From Stereocaulon alpinum (Eukaryota > Ascomycota > Lecanoromycetes > Lecanorales > Stereocaulaceae), in the NCBI GenBank assembly GCA_018257865.1, contig JAEUBA010000008.1, positions 1 through 64,000 of the forward strand: 64,000 nt of DNA, given 5' to 3'. The position numbers were made by a program, and so were the translations under genes. A model generated the notes under the pieces. It saw nothing but the letters and a program-made list of their open reading frames with translations, was not told the origin of the DNA and made no database searches. Every line of letters starts with the position of its first letter. Within the stretch, counting starts at the first letter, position 1. Of the stretch, positions 35,405 to 47,717 are shown one piece after another.

Positions 35405-36673
35405 TCAAGTGTCCACAGTAGTCCGAACATTAATGGTCCCCATCTCAAGTTCGCTTTCTGAAACCTCACGATGAATACCTCCCTCAATATGCGTCTCCAC
35501 AGCAGCTGCCGGCCTCACTATGTTCTCCGACGAAGCCGACATTTGGGCGTTTCTAGAGTTCTTGTGTGATCGATATGAGCCGTTGCTGGTACCAAAGAAG
35601 AACTTTGAGCGGATGCTAGATACTATCGTTTCGAGATCTCGCGATCTTGTGATGAAAGGGCTATACAACGGGAGGTTGGCGCAGATGGTGGAAGCACAGG
35701 CCTCGATGCCGGACCACAGAATGATGTTCACCTCGGCGTCTATAGAGTGTTAGTCAGACTATTTTGGCAGGCGTAACGAGAGCGCGTACTATTGGTGCTC
35801 GGACCGTAATTGATTGGGTTGAGCGCGAGATAATCTGCAGTATAGGCAAGGCGAGCAATAGAGGCAATGATGCAGCTATCAGAGTATTAGTACAGCCAGT
35901 CTCTGAAAGCAGCGCCGTCGTGTTCATACAATATACCAAGTCCAAATATCCCACAGACACCGACCTTCCTATTGAAGTTCATTTGTAGATGCCTGATGAA
36001 GAATGCTGGAAGCGAAAGGATGATGATATCAAGAACGATATCTGTCGCGCTACAGACAACGTACATGACTGGATAATTGGTGGAAGCGACGCATACTATC
36101 CAATTGCACCAAAGCGGCCACACTTGGAAGAATGTGGCGAAGAGGAAGGCGATGAGCCAGGCGACTACGACTGCCATCATGATCTTGAGAACTTTTGGGA
36201 AGCGGCCGACTGAGAAGATTCGTCCGTAGAAATATAAAACGGAGAGCTTCACGAAGGCTACTGCGATGATGTACCAGAACTGGAGAACGAAGAGGATCTG
36301 CCAGCAGTCAGATTCGGGATTTCCATGCAGGACCGGTTTGCGCAAACCTTGAAGAACTGGGTCGCTTTATCTTTGCTCAAATCTTCGAAATGTACACCGA
36401 AACCGCCAATAGGAACGCCAACTATATTAGTGACCGCCAGGGCCATGGAGAACACCTAGCGATCGCTGTTAGCAGCTGCTGCTGAAGGCTCCTTCGCCAT
36501 TGATTTACCAGCGCAGTAAAGATGAAATAATCATCCAGCTTCAGAGGAGGAGACTTGTGCAAGCGCACATATGTTCGCAAGCTGACGGCCATTATGGCGA
36601 AGGCCATGAATACCGCCTGGGTGGCTATCATAGCCACCGACGCCGAGGCCAACATGGTTGCTATACTCTCCAA
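35405..36673 (-). CDS. Rhodopsin-fold integral membrane protein (fungal Pth11/SAT4-type)
   Basis: Five exons (36673-36509, 36455-36348, 36297-35930, 35875-35805, 35739-35405) join in phase to 348 codons; introns are 50-65 bp. The order of features fits the fungal rhodopsin domain: helix 1, then VSLRTYVRLHKSPPLKLDDY, a second helix (VFSMALAVTNIVGVPIGGFG), FVKLSVLYFYGRIFSVGRF, AVVVAWLIAFLFATFFQVWP, a cysteine-bearing loop, DIVLDIIILSLPAFFIRHL and a last helix after RLAYTADYL ending in ICANLPLY. The C-terminal tail is cytosolic and Ser-rich. Members are seven-helix proteins of mostly unknown role; some Pth11 relatives sense surfaces. No N-terminal CFEM domain is present. The gene stands alone in a gene-poor area. 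Confidence 0.85.
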
Positions 36674-39600
36674 GTATCGTCGAAAGCTTCATAATGAAAT
36701 CAAGCGAGGCTTGAATTTAAAGGTAGAGCGGAAGGAAAGCCACAGAGGAAGGAGATCTCGTGAGCAGCCGACCGGTTCCTGGTTACATGCCGTCAGCGGG
36801 AGGCTGGAGGGTGTGCTGATCCATATAATCACTAGTTAGACCAATGGAGCCCATGTTTCAAGGACATTGAACGAGGGTAAGCCGGAAGCTGCACAACGGG
36901 AATGGCTTCGCTATCGTCAATCCGCGTACCATAGGCTATTCATGCACGTATCTGTCATGCTCTGCAGCTGGTTGGTCTTGTGGTAAAGTTAGCTTCTTGC
37001 GCAACCAATGACGATTCAGCTGGCAGCTATCTCCGAGCCCAGTCGATCGATTTGGGCCATGCAAAACCCAAAAAATTAGCATGCATCAGCACGCGAACAT
37101 TATCGTCGACTTTATTGGAACCGTATTAAACGGTCTATTCTTTCATTCTTGGCTCAACCTCAGCCCTTCTCGTATTGCTGAAATATGCGTGTTGTTTAGT
37201 CACCATATTAAAATGTGTCGTGTAATCACTGAAATAGGATCTCGACTTGAGAAGGGTGGGGGCAGCGGTAAGAAAGTGGAGAAGACGGCTCGTAGACTCG
37301 AAGGTTGATTATCTGTCAAGCTGGATCGTAAGAGACCTCGGCGGGACACTGCCCAATAGCGCAAATGGCATACCGTAGGCGAGACCAGGGCGGGTGCGTA
37401 GGCATATGCCAAGAGGCTACTCCACGACTAAACATCGAAAACGCGCAGGACTAAACGGTGCCGTCTAAGAAGATCTTGTATCGCACAGACCAGCATCTAG
37501 GTTTCTCCGAGGCTAATGAATCCATCAGCATGGCGGCCGTACGTAGGCGGCACACGAAGCTTTTTGACGTGGAGTCCACTGAAGTCATGAACGTGGAAGG
37601 TTGACTGAAAGCAGTACTAATCGCAAACGGACACCTTTTAAAGAAGGTAACGGAGTGTGGCATGTAATCGTTGGGTCGTAGCAAAAATTCCTTCACAAAT
37701 CGTGGCTCTGTGACGATCGACCTGTCAGAAGTGCACTTTCTTCCCTTGAGGCTAAGCATCGTTTTGAACCATTTCTACTGGTCGATGCATCATCACGTCC
37801 TTTCCATATGACTTTCGTGCTGACTCGTCCACATCGCCTACTCTCACACCGCTCAAGCAAACCCTAGATCTGATGGAGTACTCGTACTTTACACATGTAC
37901 ACTGGATGCACCTCTTCAAGGCATAATACATACAGCTGAAGGAGGCAGGATATGCCAGTAAGAGTAAGCTGAAGTGCTGATCTTGGGCTGAATACAAGTG
38001 CAAGAAGCGGCGATACCGGCAGCATGCGTTGGACGTAACTCTGGGAACGAGCATGCTAACTCAGAGTCAGAACTAGTGACTGCCGATACGCTGCGCTGAA
38101 GGAGCCACAATCAACCCAGAATATGACGCTAGAGTTCAAGAATTGAGTACCGTATGACCAGGCGAAGAGAATAGAGGTGACAACAATCCAGACCAATAAG
38201 CTGCATTTTCGACCACCCAGCTCGCACGAGGCAATGCAAGTAAGCAACAACCTCAGAGCAAGAAGTTTGAGTGACAGTATGGTCAGAAAGAGGAGCTAGA
38301 TTGTGCTGATTGATATGAGACCAGGAGCAAATAGTCTAGTAGTTCTGTCAACATTTTATTACATCTTGCCTCACTAGACCTATTAACATTTTCGTTCTGA
38401 TCTATACTTATTCACCAATGTTCCCGATAGTTGCTCCAGAGCTGCCTGCCGGGATAAAGATATTGTGCATGCCTTTCACAATCTATGATCGCGGACACGA
38501 GGTCTACTTGCTTGACATGTTTGCAACGCTTCTCTGAAGCTCCTATTCAAGGCTCCTTGACGACAGAGAGGTATGTGTTCTGTCTACAGTGACAATTTTT
38601 GCACAACTTATGGAGAGTCGCGCTCCGAGTACTGACTCTGAAAAGCCCACCGAGTACTTTCTAGTGTTATATATGCAATAGACTTTGCTGAGGTGTGACC
38701 GCTCCGTGGTTAGCCCGGAAATCTTATCTAGTTCTTTTCGTTTACTGTCATGCTTTCAACTTGCGAACTTGTATTAGGAGTAGTTGATGTTCACCTATAC
38801 CACCCTGCACGGTTATGGTCGTGTCGAAGCTTGCCTGGGTTTGGTGAAAGTGGACAATTGATAGTGACTCAGGCGTCAAAGGTGACAGCAAGTGCTCTGA
38901 GTGACTTAGCCGTAAGCGTTCTTGACCGGACTTTTACCAGCTTTGAATGTTCTGGTCTGGCTGCATTGCAAGGGTCTTCCAGACGATCAGTTTGCCTCCT
39001 TACCTGATTCCGTGACTCTGCAAGGCACCGTCTTCGCCTCGTTTGCTGACATGCTTCTATCAAAGATTGTTATTTATGGCGATTCGTTAACTCCACATTG
39101 GTATTTGTGAAGGCTTCATCCTTGTTCCACTCCAGTAATCATGCGCTCTACGAAGGCCTGAAGAAGAAAGTCCCACAGAAGAATCCAGTGTTCAACCCAG
39201 AAAACGGAGATTCTGTCTAGTGTCTGATGCAAGGATCAATCCGTTCTTATCCCGTCTCCGTACCTTGCAATAGAGCATAACCTAATTCAAGAGATTCGTG
39301 GCCTCGGAATACGGTTCCCATACCGTTGCAAACGTCCGGAGTGGTCGATGTCTACGACTCCGACGGACTTTTTACGGAAGACACAAATGCAATGTCAAAC
39401 AAATACAAAGACGTTGTGGTTGGAAAGAGATTCGTCTGTTGTCTGGACTGTGGATCGTTTAGGCTGGTGGCACGCTATCTCTAAATGCATGGCATTGGAA
39501 TAATAGAATGCTATGGGTTGGGGCGATGCCGCCATTTATAGCCTTGGGTCATTAGAGCTGAAAGGTACTCATGCCAGCAAGAGGGTCCCTAGACCTCTGT

Positions 39601-40081
39601 TCGTTCGGGAGTCCTTAGTACTGTGATACTGACAAACTGAACAATGAATGTCTCAACATTGTCTGCAAGCAAACCATGCATCGGCCATGAATTGGGCATA
39701 TGCAGCTCGGCGTGGCAGCCCGATAAATCAATCTGGGCAAGGTTGCCAGACACTGAAATATCGGCCAACACGATTCCGTAATTCGGTTGCCGGTTCTCTG
39801 CATCCCTTGCCATCAGGAATGAAGCGCTCAGCACGTGAGGTCCCAGCAGGTTGTGCCTTGTGACTTGACGAAAGTATCATGTTTCAGCAAAACCACCTAT
39901 TCGAGCGAGCCTTACTCCGGCTTTATCTGCCACCCGCGAAATCGGTCAGGGTTCCAATACGGGTCGATAGACCTAGAAAGCCAAAATTTCCATACGTCTT
40001 CAAGCATAGGGTGTTCGAATGATTAAGCTTCTACACCGAGTCTCGGATACAATGTGCAGCCATGGACTCTATTGTATAACC
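36674..40081. other. Long gene-poor stretch, nothing recognised
   Basis: Many short open frames on both strands (for example 37451-37759 minus and 38750-39007 plus) lack motifs or splice-consistent partners. Composition is ordinary, unlike the RIP block at the window start. Undetected, rapidly evolving small secreted proteins cannot be excluded. Confidence 0.45.
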
Positions 40082-40929
40082 TCAAGAGCCCATCGAAAGA
40101 GCAAACATAATGGCAGAAGCAGTCATTGCCAATGCCGCCAATCCCACACTCGGCTTCTCAACGCCACCCGTGAATGCGCTCGCAGTCGCAGAGGAAGTGC
40201 TTGTGCTGGAGCTACTACTAGTAGCCGTCCCACTGGCCATAGTATTCTGCACTCGGTAATAATTCGCAGCAACCAGTGGCCCCACACCCATCTCCTTGGC
40301 TAGATTTCCCACATTGAAGCTCATCCTGTTCATACCCATATTGACCATTCCGGCACTCAATATGCTATTATTTGCCGGCGGCATAAAGCTAGCTTCTTGC
40401 TCGAAGAGGTAGAACGTGTACGTGTGGGCAATATCGCCTGGTGGCGGTCTCGGCGGGTTATAGATGGCAATTGGAGTTGTATCGTTAATTACGGTGCCAT
40501 TGGAGCTGAACGTTAGACCCGGTTGCCAGTAATGTAGGCGAGTTGTCCGATTGGCATTTATGCCTGGGGCTAGAGGAAGCTGCATCTGCGGATCAAGCGC
40601 GGACTGGTTGACAGAGGCTGCGTTGATTGACAGATCCACGAGCAGGATCATATAGGTCTGGCTCGTAGAGACCGGGACATAGGAGAAGGATGGGAACATG
40701 TTGGTTACTATAGTAATGTTAGGCTTCACATACTGAGGGGCAATCGAATATTACAGTCCATTGAGAACTTACGGGCGATATCCAACATGATCCCAGGAGT
40801 GACTTTGGTGGTGCCATATACCACCGGGAAATTCCCACTCGTAGATGGCTGGGTATCTGCAGGCGTTTGACAGTACACTTGGCTCACCAGAGCTGTAACC
40901 GCGAGGATGACTGCTTGAAGATGCATCAT
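40082..40929 (-). CDS. Secreted PEBP-like protein with probable GPI anchor
   Basis: Two exons (40929-40773 and 40707-40082) join in phase 1 to 260 codons; the 65-bp intron has a CTAAC branch site just before ATTACTATAG. The N-terminus (MMHLQAVILAVTALVSQVYC) is a signal peptide. The body follows the phosphatidylethanolamine-binding fold: TKVTPGIMLDIA, YMILLVDLSIN, NRTTRLHYWQPGLTF, then YNPPRPPPGDIAHTYTFYLF, the counterpart of the PxPPxGxxxHRY strand. The usual DPDAP ligand motif reads DLSIN, so binding may differ. Several Asn-X-Ser/Thr sites suggest glycosylation. The C-terminus has a Ser/Thr-rich spacer (TATSSSSSTSTSSAT) and a hydrophobic tail, as in GPI-anchored wall proteins. The ligand is unknown. 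Confidence 0.83.
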
Positions 40930-42355
40930 GGTCGAGTACGTATTTTCTTGAGCTTGACCAAGGATTCAATGGAAGAATCGATGAGGCCATCATGCAAAGT
41001 AGTGCAGCTCCACTTTATAGCGATCATGATGTCGACGCCAAGTACCAAGCTTATCGTAGTGTTTGTGGATCTGACCTCATAATAGTGGTTTTAGTCTCTA
41101 AACAACGACATGAAGATGCCGCGACATCCTTAGGCATGCTGGTAAGCCGTCATGACAAAGCCACACGAATACGAATCCAGCAATGTAGGCTTAATCACTT
41201 GCCCTTGCCAGGGGAGTTGCAGCGCAACGGGCCGTGGTTCCCGTTTGGAACGACCCTGAACAACCCTGAGAGATTGCCAAGACTTGTAGAATAGGTTTTA
41301 AGCCCACGCAAGTCTCAAGATCCATACACGTGCAACTCTACTCAGCAACCACAACCCCTACTTAGAGCCTGCCAAGGAGCTGCGTAAGCTATGAATCTGG
41401 ACGGGAGCCTCATATGGTTGATCGATAGCCTTTCCGGCATACAATGATCTGACTGGCCTCTCAACATACTACCCTAGAATTGTGCAGATGTTATTGCTCA
41501 ATGGTATTGGAATTAAACACATGCACAGTTCAACAGCCTGTTGATCTCAATGTTTTGGGGCGGATGTCGCCCAGATGATAGCCGATTTGATACCCAAAGA
41601 TGGTCCAAGTCAGTACGAGCTCACTTCTATATATTTCGGAAAGGTCCTTGGTTTGAGAGCCAATGTCTTCAGTGAGAAGACATACTACCTGATGATCTTG
41701 TTTTATTGACGCTCCCGAAACGTTCGCTACAGTAGCGAGCACTTTACTCTTCATGCCAAATTTCACAACGTCTATATGCAAGACAGTGCAACGAACTTTC
41801 CACAGACAATTTTGAGGTGTTGAGAATTACACTGTGGTCTGTTAATGCTAGGAAACTCGAAGTATGCGACATCAGGACTTGTATTCTGGATTCCAAATCT
41901 CGAATGATTTCCTAGGTCTGTCGTTCGTCATCTTTTCAATTCTTCCCCACATCGTTACACTTTAAGCTCTTTAAGCAATTACGAATGCCGAACTCTAGGT
42001 CCAAATACAATAGTATCGTCGAACGGCCCGCTTCAGCGCCTAGAATTCTGCCAACACGAACATTCATGTAAATCATGACTTGTTGAACGCCAGCTTCGAG
42101 TTCAAGCAGCGTCCAGGCATCGAGCTCCCAAAACCTTCATTGTGCCGCTGTCCTGGCTCCTCCGATGAAAGAACTCCGCACTTGTCTGCGAACACCGAGC
42201 AGTATGCGAACCAAAAGCTGGGTGAGTAGCGCCCGATGAATTATCAATTAAAGATTTATTGAGTGGGATATCTCTGACCTTAGATGTAAATCCCCTTGGT
42301 TCGTACGTTTCACCAATTCGTTCCGAAGAGTACGCCTATAGCCATACAATGACTT
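40930..42355. other. Intergenic, no gene recognised
   Basis: Upstream of the PEBP gene and downstream of HEM25. Short frames (40992-41294 plus, 41530-41781 minus) carry nothing recognisable. Confidence 0.5.
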
Positions 42356-43407
42356 TCACGTCAAAGCTTCCCTCTTCTCCTCAAACTTTGTCTCAGCTCT
42401 GCGTACAAGCTCCTCATATAGCGTCCACGCCAGCGCAGAACTTATAGCCTTGCGTCCCATGCGTAGACCAAGCCCATCGAAGAGGCTGCGAACCCCATCC
42501 TCCCTAATCATCCGTGACCCGGCCGTGAACATGTTGCCATATTTCCCAGGCATAAGCTGCAGCCTCGTCTTAACAGCATCAAAGGGGTTGGTGATAGCCG
42601 TAGCAAAGCCAGCGGCCAGGACACCAGAAAGAAAGTTGATCGAAAGCGACATGCCACTCTTCATCCCATGCTGCTCGTCCAGACCCTCAGCCATAGGGTT
42701 TACTCTCTGCAACTGCCCTAAGCGGCGCTTCGATTGCTCGTAGAACAGGACGTATAACCCTGCATACGGCGCATCCCGCACAGCCGTAGCCCCAAACCCA
42801 GCAAAGAAGCCCTTGATGCCTTCACCCTTCAAGATCGCTGTCCCTGCACCCCATATCGACTTGTATGAATACAGACTAGACTCGTATCGTACTTTTATAA
42901 CCGTAATCGGCATCATCAGAAACCCCGCCGACGCCCGCGCAATAGCCCCCGTAGTCAGATTCGCCATGTTACTCAATCTTGGTAGACTACTCGATGAGTA
43001 CTGAGCATTCCCCTTCGCCGCTTCCACAAGCCCTGTCGATGTGAGAAGGTTTGATTGCGCAACATGTTGACGCAAAGCATTGAGAGTGGAGAAGTAGAGC
43101 GCTGAACCGATTCCTGTACGGATCACGGAGGGGAGGGTACCACGCCAGAGTTGTTGTAGGGAATTAGGTCCTGCGAGGATGGAGCGTAGGGTTGTGGTAA
43201 GTGATGTGGAGCGAGATTGTTGGACGCGGGTTTTAAGGAGGTCGGCGGGTTGGAGGAGGATGGCGGAGAGGCAGCCTGTTGTTAGGCCGGCGAAGAAGTG
43301 GAACGCTGTTCAGGAGAGGCTGGGGTCAGTGATCATTGCTTCGAGAGCACGGGTGAGGTGGGGAAAAGCGCACTTGATGAAGAGCGTTGAGTGCCATTCT
43401 TGGACAT
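42356..43407 (-). CDS. HEM25: Mitochondrial glycine carrier (SLC25A38/Hem25)
   Basis: Two exons (43407-43374 and 43305-42356) join in phase 1 across a 68-bp intron to 327 codons. The protein starts [19 protein letters not shown] and contains three mitochondrial-carrier repeats with signatures [23 protein letters not shown] and [11 protein letters not shown]; the middle PITVIK signature is characteristic of the SLC25A38/Hem25 branch. The family imports glycine across the inner mitochondrial membrane for the first step of haem synthesis. A polar insert of about 25 residues ([20 protein letters not shown]) separates repeats 1 and 2. Length and six hydrophobic segments fit the family. The first exon supplies only 11 complete codons. 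Confidence 0.93.
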
Positions 43408-43648
43408 GTCCTTGGGGCGCAGGTGTCACCAGAGGAGTAGTATGTATAAGTTGTAGCTCGACATGTTGAAGTGCTGACAGACGGTTCGTATATACAAAAT
43501 GTTATATGTGCATGGTATAGAGCTGAAAGCTCTTTCTCTTTGGAGGCTGTAGGATGCGCGTCATGATTTGCGGAAGAACCACCGTTGCCAAGATTTAGCG
43601 TCATCGACCGGAACTGTAGGCGATTTCTTGGCGCTCCTACTATCACCC

Positions 43649-44270
43649 CTAAGCTAAGACTGGGACCAAGTCAAGGCGATGTTGAGAAGTGATACTGCTA
43701 GCCCGTTTGATGAAGTCTTTGTAGGCTACACCTAACCAGGTAAACAGTATGATAAGTGCCGGCAGAGTCGACCACCAGATGGTATTGGTATATGAGACAG
43801 CAGTATAGAAGCTCGCAGGTATGGGCCATGCTACTGTGTACACGATCTACCATAACAGCCTTCTAGCGAGAGATTTTTTTTTGGAGTAATGCCTTGGGAG
43901 CACTGCTTTATGATCGTTGACGGAGAACTGCGTATCTGCAATTGACTCCTATATACCACGTTTCAGGCGTTGTCAAGCCACGGCAACACGGTCACGATCA
44001 AGACCACAAAAGATGCCATCGTGGCTATCAAGGCAACCAGATATCCTCCAATAACTTGCATCTTGCCATGTAGTTGCCCGAGGAAAGCAAGAACTGCGAG
44101 CGATATTGTTTATGCAATAGAGGGGTTGGAAAAGGGAAGTCTGCTTCCGGTCAAGGCAAATATCGTTGATGAAGTCGAGAAGGAGGCAAGGACCAGGTAT
44201 CTATGGACATAGTGCATGAGGAAGTCGCCAGGTATCAAGATGAGGAAGCAACTATTCGATGTGAAGAGCC
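43649..44270 (-). pseudogene. Decayed multi-pass membrane protein ORF
   Basis: The minus-strand frame reads through several hydrophobic segments (SNSCFLILIPGDFLMHY, TISLAVLAFLGQL, VIGGYLVALIATMASFVVL, IWWSTLPALIILFTWLGVA). It is interrupted by an in-frame TAA near 44130 and a TGA near 43966, just before an AT-rich gap. The 3' piece (43846-43649) begins after a plausible acceptor (GTTATGGTAG) and ends in a stop. No donor before the TGA restores the frame, so this looks like a decaying gene. The family was not recognised. Confidence 0.4.
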
Positions 44271-44777
44271 TCGATGGGTCGTTGCAAGGGGGGCGGCTGA
44301 GTTAGCGAAGAGAGTGCGGGTTCAGAGGAAGAGGTGATTTAGGGACCTCTAGAAGCTTTAGCTCTTGAAATCCATCAATCGTTACGCGAACGAAAGACCT
44401 CCACAACAAGGACGATGGAGCTTCAGATACTACATCTAGTTTAGCGTAAGTGTTACTAGGGCAAGGACCTTCGAGCGCTTGGCGCCCGGTGCCAAACACT
44501 TGATCCAATCGTCATCTTCGACACCTACCACTTGCTTCGAAGCCAGCGAGCGGAGCAGATGTGCAGATGTCGAATCTCTCCAAGATGTTCGGTTGTCTAT
44601 GTGGCGTCCAACCCTAGACTGCTAACGAGGACGTAATGTGACATAGCATGTGCAAGTACATCGAGATTGGCAGGGCAATGCTTGAAGAACAGCCTCGGAT
44701 GAGGACTCCCCGTGAACAGGCTATGGCATACTTTACATAACATTTGAAAGCTTGAACTCTGTGCAAAAAATCCAAGC
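44271..44777. other. No gene recognised; expected site of the missing TRAPPC11 N-terminus
   Basis: No foie-gras-domain motif is seen in any plus-strand frame here, although the downstream gene begins in the middle of the normal TRAPPC11 protein. Confidence 0.45.
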
Positions 44778-47200
44778 ATGTCGCTACAATCTTCTCGGTC
44801 TGGGGAACAATCTCCAGAATTCCATGCCTCCAGCATAACCTCCATTTACAGCACGTACCTTTGTCAAGAGCCTGCAAACGATGTGCCCATGTTGATACGA
44901 AACGGCCCAGATGAATACACCGCATCATTGAGAACACTGCAAAGGTCTGCCGAATACTTTGCAGAGAAAGAGTACAACCGAGCTGTGGAGAGATTGCAAT
45001 TGGAGATGGGCCGCCTACACATGCAGCATAAGCAGTGGGAGCGTGCAGCTCGCGTGCTCATACCGCTTTGGCAAACCCTGAGTTGGCGACGGGCTGGCTG
45101 GTGGCAGTTGCTCCAGGAGACAGATTGGGCGTTGAGGGAATGTGTGCGATCTATACAAGACAAAGAAATCTTGATCGCTATAGACTGGGAGCTTCTGAAC
45201 GAATGTTAGTCGTCCTTTAGATGATTGTTCCTGCCCGTCTGACTTGCCTCAGCCCTGACACCAAGGCAGGATTATGAGTACGACTTCTCGAAGGTGCTAG
45301 AAGGATTACAACCTTCTAAAGCTCGACCTAGAGCCGTAGTACGGGCTGAGAGCATTGTGTCGTGTAGTAAGTTGTGCTAGTCCTATAACCCCTGTTAAGA
45401 GTGCTGCTAACGGCTCTCCCAGTCTCTACGACGTTTGCATTTAGCGCTGCAGAAGGCAATGTTGGCGAAACTTTGTCCTCACAATTGACACTTTCCTCCC
45501 ATGCACATCGAGAATCGATGCCCATTGTCATTTCACAAATCAAAATAGTATTCGAAGGAGGCCTGAGGGACATTGGTCTAGAACATGACTCGACCAAGAG
45601 CCCAGAAACAAGTAACCGACAGGAACGCTTCCATTACCAATACATTGCCCTACAAAAAGCGAGTACAGATGACTCGTCCGTTGCATTAAGTCCAAATGCA
45701 ACGCAAAATCCTCCCCTAATTGGAATAGCCAATCTAGCTTTAGCCTCAGGCGTTTCGAAGTCCTTGTCTTTCGACCATGTTCCACGCGATGCTGGGAATG
45801 TCGAAGTCGCAAGTATCACCCTCTTCGTTAGGGAAGATGACTTCGACCTAGAGGTCGTCATCACTGAGGGCGAACAGATGCATCAAGAAGACTGGTGGAC
45901 CCCGAGTGTCTCAGGGATTTCCCACAAGAGACTAAAAAATGAGCGTAGTGCCTTTGTAAAGATACTGCCCAAGCCACCAAAGATACGAATCGAGCTTGAT
46001 AGTCTTTTACCAACGTACTTTACTAATGAGGAGATATTTGTTGACCTCCTTGTTGCGAATGAAGAGGAGGATGAGACCGATGTGACGCTCAACACTCGAC
46101 TGCTGGGTCCTCCGGGCTCGTTGCCGATAATGGCATGGGCTTCTGGTGACGATGTTGTTAGATCTACCGGAGGCGCTACGGCTGATGATCCACTCAAGCG
46201 TGTTGCAAGTCAGCTACCATCAAAGCATCTTGGGAAGCTGGGGCGTTCAGAGAAGATTCAACGATCGATCTATATACAGGCGACACTAGACCCAGCGGAG
46301 TACTTGCTTGAGATCACAGCTGATTATCACATTCTCTCAGATCCAGAAACACCCATATCTAAGACCTTCTCAGCCAACATCATTGTGGTGCGGCCGTTTG
46401 AAGCTAGCTATAACTTTTTACCTCTAATTTGTTCGGAAACATGGCCTAGCTATTTCGATGCCACCGATCTGGACAATGATTCAAACATCGATGGAGCAGG
46501 AGAGCAAAAGGCCAGCGGGCTTACTCAAAGATGGTCACTGACTTCGAGGTTATTGTCACTGGCTAACGTCCCATTGATCATCGATAGCCTGGAGCCACAT
46601 GCAATCGAAGTGCATGAAGGAGCTGTGTGCAAGATCTCTGCAGCTTCCAACAATAAACTGAAGACGTCCTTGATGGCTGCGAATGATCTTCAGGAGCGTG
46701 ATTTCATGCTCGAAGTTCAGAAGCTTGATTTGGAAGATCGTCAATCCACTTTCTTAGAGCTACAGCTCGAGGTTAGATGGCATCGAGAAGGCTCTTCAGG
46801 TAATTCAACAGTCACCCACATTGCTGTACCAGAACTGTTTATACCCTTTGGCGAGCCGCGCGTGCTTGCGTCGGCACAGAATGGAGAAGCTCCTCCGGGA
46901 GTGATCCATCTCGACTACATTATCGAAAACCCTTCGATGTATACCCTGACATTCAATTTGACCATGGACACCAGTGAGGAATTCGCCTTTAGCGGAGTCA
47001 AGAACGTATCGGTGCAACTAGTGCCGCTGAGCCGCCATACGGTTCGATACAATATGATGCCCCTGTTGAAGGGAGTGTGGATCAGTCCTCAATTCCGAGT
47101 CTTTGATACCCATTTTCGCAAGGTTTTGAAGGTCAACGCAGCAGAAGGAACGAGGAATGATAAGAAGGGGGTCTCAGTGTGGGTGGATGCTGATGGCTGA
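44778..47200 (+). CDS. TRAPPC11-like (gryzun) protein lacking the N-terminal half
   Basis: Three exons (44778-45204, 45253-45366, 45423-47200) join in phase 1 to 772 codons; introns are 48 and 56 bp. The protein has the helical block YFAEKEYNRAVERLQLEMGR..RVLIPLWQTLSWRRAGWW, then DYEYDFSKVLEGLQPSKARP and beta-rich segments ending PQFRVFDTHFRKVLKVNAAE and DKKGVSVWVDADG, the gryzun C-terminus of TRAPPC11. That subunit belongs to the TRAPP III complex acting in ER-Golgi traffic and autophagy. Family members are roughly 1100-1300 residues with a foie-gras domain first; that part is absent here and not found upstream. The coding part is otherwise intact, with no stops or frameshifts. It may be a 5'-truncated copy or have very distant upstream exons. 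Confidence 0.8.
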
Positions 47201-47717
47201 GCATGGGATCCTGGATGCACGACAACCGATTACGGCTTCCGCCGGGAATAATAAGAAGACGAATTTTGATAACGTAGGGCAACATCGCACGGATGAAACC
47301 ATGGCTCAGACAGCCCAGATCGCGACTGAGATTAGGGTCATCATTGTTCTAGGTGTCATGTTCACTGTAGATGTAGGAATTGTAGCAAATTTGATGGGAA
47401 GTATTGGTATGACAATACAATATGATATGTTAAGTACTGTGGTAGCAATGCTCAGCAATGATCAAAAATGGAATCTAGGTGTTGACCCTGATTCAAGCCA
47501 CCGTAGCCACCTCCGCGTCTTCTGATGCAGCTAGTGGGAAGTCCCATTGCGTGGCAATGGAAGGCAGTAGCACGCGCACGATAATTTCTCAACCCCTCAC
47601 TTATACTCTGTACAGCAACACGAGCTTCGATTGCTCATGGAAGCACAGACACTCGTTTATTCGCATTCTTAACATAATCATCAGATCTTAATTGGACAAT
47701 TTTGAGCACTATGAGCG
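47201..47717. other. Short intergenic region
   Basis: The 3' flank of the TRAPPC11-like gene and promoter of the UBTD-like gene; no other gene seen. Confidence 0.5.
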
